From Multifurca ochricompacta (taxonomy: Eukaryota > Basidiomycota > Agaricomycetes > Russulales > Russulaceae), in NCBI GenBank assembly GCA_022496185.1, contig WTXG01000079.1:62001-126000 (forward strand): 64,000 bases of DNA. Reading direction: 5' to 3'. The notes beneath the pieces were generated by a model. The model did not search any database, had not been told where the DNA came from, and saw nothing but the letters and a program-made list of their open reading frames with translations. The translations under genes and the position numbers were made by a program. Positions 61,752 to 64,000 of the stretch are shown here, in pieces (the stretch's first letter is position 1; the number at the start of each line of letters is the position of its first letter).

Positions 61752-64000
61752 ATGATGCGGCCTTCATTCGAGCGTTAGTTTCACATCATGTATTCATTTC
61801 ACCACTCCGAGCAATGAAAATATCCATCCCTGTATATGGTGTGAAAGAAATGGCCAACATAGAAGCACTTGTTGATAGTGGTGCAACAGAGAACTTCATT
61901 AACTATAGGACAGTTGTCAGGTATCGACTCCCAACCAAACGACTCACCATTCCAAAAAAACTACGAAACGCGGATGGGACACCAAACGCTACTCGAAACA
62001 TCGACCAATATGTTGATCTTGATATAACCACAGATGATAAACTTAGACGACATCGGTTCTATATCGCCTCTATTGGGACAGATCAGATGATCTTAGGATA
62101 TCCATGGTTCGCCGCTAGTAACCCAGCAATAGACTGGACACAAGGACGTCTTATGCAATCCATCCGACTTAATATACCCGAAGAACATGTTAAGCGACTC
62201 AATATAGCTCAAGAACTGGCGATTAAAGCGAAGGACAACCTAGAGTGCTCTTGGGACCAGATAGTACCCCAGGAATATCACAGACATCAGAAAGTGTTCA
62301 GCGACCAAGAAGCTCAACGATTCCCGGAAGCCAGGCCTTGGGATCATCGGATCGAGCTAAAACCAGAAGCGCCGGCAACGTTGGATTGTAAGATCTACCC
62401 CTTAGGACCAGGAGAACAAGACGCGTTAAATAAATTCTTGGAGGAACATTTGCAGAAAGGGTATATCCAGGAGTCTAAGTCCCCTTATGCATCTCCATTC
62501 TTCTTTATCAAGAAAAAAGATGGAAAGCTAAGACCGGTTCAGGATTATCGCAAGCTCAATGAGTGGACGATCCGAAATACTTACCCCTTACCATTAATCC
62601 CTGAACTCATAGATCGAGTCCGCGGCAGTACCTTGTTCACAAAGATGGATGTCCGCTGGGGGTATAATAACATCCGCATCTACCCAGAAGATCAATGGAA
62701 AGCAGCTTTCAAGACGAATCGCGGCTTGTACGAACCGAACGTTATGTTCTTCGGTTTAACCAACTCCCCAGCTACGTTCCAAACTATGATGAATGCAGAG
62801 TTTAGGGACGAACTTAACGAACGAGACAAAACGGGCAGAGCTTGGTTCACTGTCTATATGGATGACATTCTTATTCACACTGATCATGATCTCCGGAACC
62901 ATCAATCTAAAGTACATCGCGTCTTGGATAAGCTTAACAAATTGGACCTGTATCTCAAGCCGGAAAAATGCGCCTTTGAACAGACGCGCATAGAGTATCT
63001 TGGACTCATCCTCGAAGGAAATCAAGTGCATATGGATCCAGTTAAGGTGGAGGGCGTCGCTACATGGAAGGTACCCACCACGGTGAAGGAGGTCCGGTCA
63101 TTCCTGGGATTTTGTCAGTTCTACCGACGATTCATTCAAGGATTCAGCAAGATCGCAGCCCCATTGAATGCACTTACGAGCGTAAAGAACCCCTGGACGT
63201 GGACCGCGACAGAACAAGGAGCATTCGATACCCTCAAGCAAAGAGTTACCTCTAAACCTGTACTAATGCAGCCAGACTTCGAAGAACCCTTCATCGTCGA
63301 TGCTGATGCCTCGGGATATGCACTAGGAGCGACGCTCAGTCAAAAGGATCGAGAAGGACGACTCCATCCTGTCGCGTACCTATCAAAAACCCTAGATGCG
63401 ACGCAACGTAACTGGGACATTTATGATCGCGAACTGTTCGCAATCATCATCGCGTTTAGATCTTGGCACCAATACCTCCTGGGTGCCAAGCATAAGGTAC
63501 AAGTGCGGACCGATCATAATAACCTCCAGTACTTCAAGGAACCACAGAAACTAAACCGCCGGCAAGCCAGATGGCTCCAAGAACTTGCTGACTTTGACTT
63601 TACCCTAGAACATGTCCCGGGAAAACTCCACACAGTTGCCGATATGCTCTCGCGCCGACCGGATGCGGACCATGGCATCGATGACAATGAAGAGATTACA
63701 GTTCTACCAGCGGAACTGTTCATCAAGACGTCGAAATTGGAAAAACGGCCTTTTCCTATTACCCTCCCTGAACGACGCGAAGTCCTTCAACGACATCACG
63801 ATCACATCCTGGCAGGACACCCAGGCATAGACAAAACCACACGAGGAGTTCAACGCAAGTATGAGGGACATGATCTCAAAGATTTCGTACGCGATTACGT
63901 CAAAGGCTGCGCTAAATGTCAAGAGAATAAGCCAAAGCTTACGAAGAAAGTGCCAACCTTTCCGCTAGACGTACCGGCAACGATCGGCCCATTTCAATAC
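61733..64000 (+). CDS. Gypsy-5 pol: protease, RT, RNase H, start of integrase (open to the window end)
   Basis: I read this frame codon by codon from 61733 to 64000 and found no stop (756 codons). Protease: IEALVDSGATENFI (near 61865), [94 protein letters not shown]; intact YMDD at 62855-62866. RNase H: VDADASGYALGATLSQKD (63297 on), RNWDIYDRELFAI, TDHNNLQYF, LHTVADMLSRRP. Integrase: RHHDHILAGHPGIDKTTRGV, CAKCQENK; the window ends before the DDE core. Gag is in the frame one base ahead, overlapping by 19 bases, so pol needs a -1 shift or one indel has occurred. CG-rich, the best preserved gypsy here. Confidence 0.95.

Larger units (their letters stand above)
59608..64000 (+). mobile_element. 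Gypsy-5: Ty3/gypsy element, continues beyond the window
   Basis: LTR, self-priming site, gag and most of pol in one direction. It probably sits in the gag of Copia-4. A single nonsense codon in gag and an intact pol suggest recent activity. Confidence 0.88.

Overview
This window is a pile of transposable elements; I find no host gene, rRNA or tRNA. The organism is most likely a filamentous fungus, probably a basidiomycete. This is inferred from Ty3/gypsy chromoviruses with chromodomains, Ty1/copia elements, a hAT transposase with roughly 50-base introns (GTAAG/YAG), and divergence dominated by CpG to TpG change. Element names used here (Copia-1 to 4, Gypsy-1 to 5, hAT-1, TcFB) are local labels.

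Layout. 1-4259: the 3' end of a copia element (Copia-1), an LTR fragment, a solo gypsy LTR, and the 3' half of an old chromovirus (Gypsy-1). 4327-53291: one huge nested structure, solved by matching 5-bp target duplications (TSDs). Gypsy-2 (TSD CAGGG) holds in its gag a truncated fold-back Tc1-like element, a hAT-1 remnant flanked by about 450-bp inverted repeats, and solo copia LTRs. Copia-2 (17744-53141, TSD CTCAG) sits in the 3' LTR of Gypsy-2. Copia-2 itself holds a solo LTR (with a MITE inside), Copia-3a (20831-27355, TSD GTAGC), Gypsy-3 (30082-37594, TSD CTGAT) and Gypsy-4 (37894-51907, TSD ACTGC). Gypsy-4 holds Copia-3b (42358-48873, TSD GGTGT). 53437-55031: a complete fold-back Tc1-like element in TA. 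55249-59607: a piece of copia LTR fused to Copia-4, which has a 1410-codon open frame. 59608 to the window end: Gypsy-5, whose pol frame is open to base 64000.

How the parts work. Each LTR element carries gag (particle protein), protease, reverse transcriptase/RNase H and integrase. The order is PR-IN-RT-RH in copia and PR-RT-RH-IN-chromodomain in gypsy. The gypsy elements carry a primer site complementary to their own predicted RNA 5' end (self-priming, as in Tf1/sushi). Copia-2, 3a and 3b carry a site that would pair with the anticodon arm of initiator tRNA-Met (half-tRNA priming, as in Drosophila copia). The copia LTRs also share a 5'-terminal RNA hairpin followed by a likely intron.

Decay grows with nesting depth: the outer elements have lost almost all CG dinucleotides and many CGA codons read TGA, while the inner and rightmost elements keep CG. 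The observation I rate highest as possibly undescribed is a conserved coiled-coil plus zinc-knuckle tail after the chromodomain in Gypsy-3 and Gypsy-4. All calls come from reading the sequence; no database search was run.
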